From the NCBI GenBank assembly GCA_041753575.1, contig JBGSUA010000007.1:9446-73445 (forward strand): a stretch of 64,000 bases of DNA. The letters run 5' to 3'. A program made the position numbers and the translations under genes. Below the pieces are notes generated by a model that was not told the DNA's origin, searched no databases, and was given only the letters and a program-made list of their open reading frames with translations. Of the stretch, positions 62,758 to 64,000 are shown one piece after another; positions within the stretch are counted from its first letter, which is position 1; each line of letters opens with the position of its first letter. The stretch is from CG2-30-51-40 sp041753575 (GTDB lineage Bacteria; Desulfobacterota; DSM-4660; Desulfatiglandales; Desulfatiglandaceae).

Positions 62758-64000
62758 GTGGAAAAAGAGACTTTGGAAAAGGACAAGATAGAGCAGCTTT
62801 GCAAGGCCTTTTCGGACAGAAAATTTGGGGATGTTTTGGTCGTCGGAGGGGGGATAAGCGGCATTCAGGCATCGCTTGATCTGGCAACCGCCGGCTTCAA
62901 GGTCTATCTTGTTGAAAGGGCTCCGGCCATAGGCGGCCACATGGCCCAGCTTGACAAGACCTTCCCGACCAACGACTGCTCCATGTGAATTCTCTCACCC
63001 AAACTGGTCGAGGTCGGCCGGCATCCAAACATAGAGGTCATGACATTAACCGAGGTTGACAGAGTCGCTGGAGAAGCAGGCAGCTTCAAAGTTACTTTGA
63101 CCAGAAAACCCAGATACGTAATAGAAGACAGGTGCACAGGCTGCACCACCTGCGTGGAATATTGTCCGGTCAAATATCCCGACAAATTCAACCAGGAAAT
63201 ATCAAAGAATAAGGCCGTCCACATATACTTTGCCCAGGCGATTCCGCTAATCGCCTACATTGATGAAAGCTGCCTCTACCTTAAAGAGAAGAAATGCGGA
63301 ATCTGCGAAGGGGTTTGTAAGAATAATGCCATAGATTTAGGCCAAACTGCCGAAACAATTGATATCAATGTAGGAGCTATAATACTTTCAGCGGGGCTTG
63401 AGCCCTATGATCCGAGCTTAAAGACGGAATACGGCTACGGCAGAATGCAGAACGTCCTAACCAGCATGGATTATGAAAGGCTTCTGTGCTCAACGGGCCC
63501 ATACGAAGGCGAGATACTGCGTTCATCCGACAAAGACCATCCCCACAACATTGCCTGGATCCAATGCGTCGGTTCCAGACGTGTCACCCCGGGCGACAAC
63601 AGCTATTGTTCCGCCGTATGCTGCACCTATGCCCAAAAGCAGGTTATCCTGACAAAAGACCATGTCGCGGATGCCCAGTGCACGATATTCCATAACGATA
63701 TTCGCTCGTTTGGTAAAGACTTTGAGCGATACTATGAAAAGACGGCAGGGCTGCCCGGGATACGGTTCATCAGAAGTTATGCCTCTATTGTGAGCGAAGA
63801 CCCCGAGACCAGGGATGTAACCATTCGATACTCCACGCCCGACGATGGAGTAAAGGAAGAAGAATTTGATCTGGTTGTATTGTCCGTAGGCCTGACTCCG
63901 CCTGATGAAGTTAAATCCCTTGCTGACAAATTCGGCATAGAACTCAACGACCATCGGTTCTGTAAGGTGAATCCGGTCAACCCTATGGAGACCTCTCGTC
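62758..64000 (+). CDS. bamE: HdrA-like selenoprotein BamE, partial at window end (UGA = selenocysteine 77)
   Basis: Reading starts at GTG 62758 (GAGGG nine bases upstream). The FAD motif VVGGGISGIQASLDLATAGF leads to FPTNDCSM, then a TGA (62986-62988), then ILSPKLVEVGRHPNI with no further stop to the window end. In HdrA proteins this place is normally Cys. Later parts fit HdrA: CTGCTTCVEYCPVKYPDKF, CGICEGVCKNNAIDL and the AGLEPYDPSLKTEYGYG region. A SECIS hairpin lies at 63004-63021. Without Sec insertion only a 76-residue stub would be made. BamE is the presumed flavin bifurcation subunit of the benzoyl-CoA reductase complex. Confidence 0.88.
63004..63021 (+). promoter_or_regulatory. bacterial SECIS hairpin in bamE
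   Basis: CTGGTC (63004-63009) pairs with GGCCGG (63016-63021, two G-U pairs) around the loop GAGGTC, beginning 16 bases after the UGA. The loop shares AGGTC with the AGGUCU loop of the E. coli fdhF SECIS, and the distance suits SelB recognition. Confidence 0.8.

Noticed and set aside
62986..62988. Frameshift or nonsense pseudogene of the HdrA-like gene
   Set aside because: The UGA replaces a conserved Cys, the same frame continues with perfect family motifs, and a SECIS-like hairpin follows, so Sec recoding is the simpler reading.

Overview
The window reads as a stretch of chromosome from a strictly anaerobic deltaproteobacterium (Desulfobacterota), probably a sulfate-reducing or syntrophic degrader of aromatic compounds. 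The grounds are the last four genes, which match bamB-bamC-bamD-bamE of the ATP-independent, tungsten-dependent class II benzoyl-CoA reductase. Two genes also carry in-frame UGA codons where a selenocysteine is expected (a HesB/IscA-like protein and the HdrA-like BamE). The general gene stock fits as well: CoA-disulfide-reductase-like flavoproteins, LUD and MOSC proteins, acyl-CoA synthetase/GNAT fusion. No rRNA, tRNA, CRISPR array or prophage was found.

Layout. 1-9 kb holds the end of panE, a thioredoxin-reductase-like/glutamine cyclotransferase/STN-domain cluster (minus), trmJ, a GNAT-like protein, and a paired UPF0210 + ACT protein. 9-12 kb is trkH-trkA. 12-22 kb has a hybrid histidine kinase, lipB, an OmpA/von Willebrand lipoprotein, a large ADP-forming acyl-CoA synthetase/acetyltransferase, a nuclease/phosphatase-fold protein, a LUD protein and an unusual alpha/beta hydrolase. 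22-24.7 kb has a MoaD/ThiS-like protein overlapping a PAS fragment, then a Tat-exported metallo-beta-lactamase-fold protein after a 0.9-kb sparse region.

24.7-32.5 kb is an accessory island. It holds three toxin-antitoxin modules, a methyltransferase, a broken chemotaxis receptor, an exported caspase-fold protease and a DUF1566 lipoprotein. Several ends of genes on the minus strand run directly into imperfect hairpins flanked by GCTAAC/GTTRRRY-like boxes. I read these as integron attC sites, so the island looks like an integron cassette array with no integrase in view (a CALIN). One toxin gene, mazF, is broken by a 69-bp insertion whose relative lies at 45.7 kb.

32.5-58 kb is housekeeping: gpmI-hisS-aspS, rlmH, two CoA-disulfide-reductase-like enzymes, glgP, a diadenylate cyclase fused to a YbbR domain, a BepA-like protease, a second sensor kinase, rdgB, the selenoprotein HesB, yggS, ttcA, an Rrf2 regulator with a MOSC protein, and others. 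58.0-58.7 kb has a small DUF2080-like protein and a GNAT enzyme. 58.9-64.0 kb is bamBCDE. BamE runs off the end of the window, and its UGA at codon 77 is followed by a bacterial-type SECIS hairpin. Together the bam genes encode the catalytic tungsten subunit (B), an iron-sulfur partner (C) and the HdrD/HdrA-like electron-bifurcation module (D, E).
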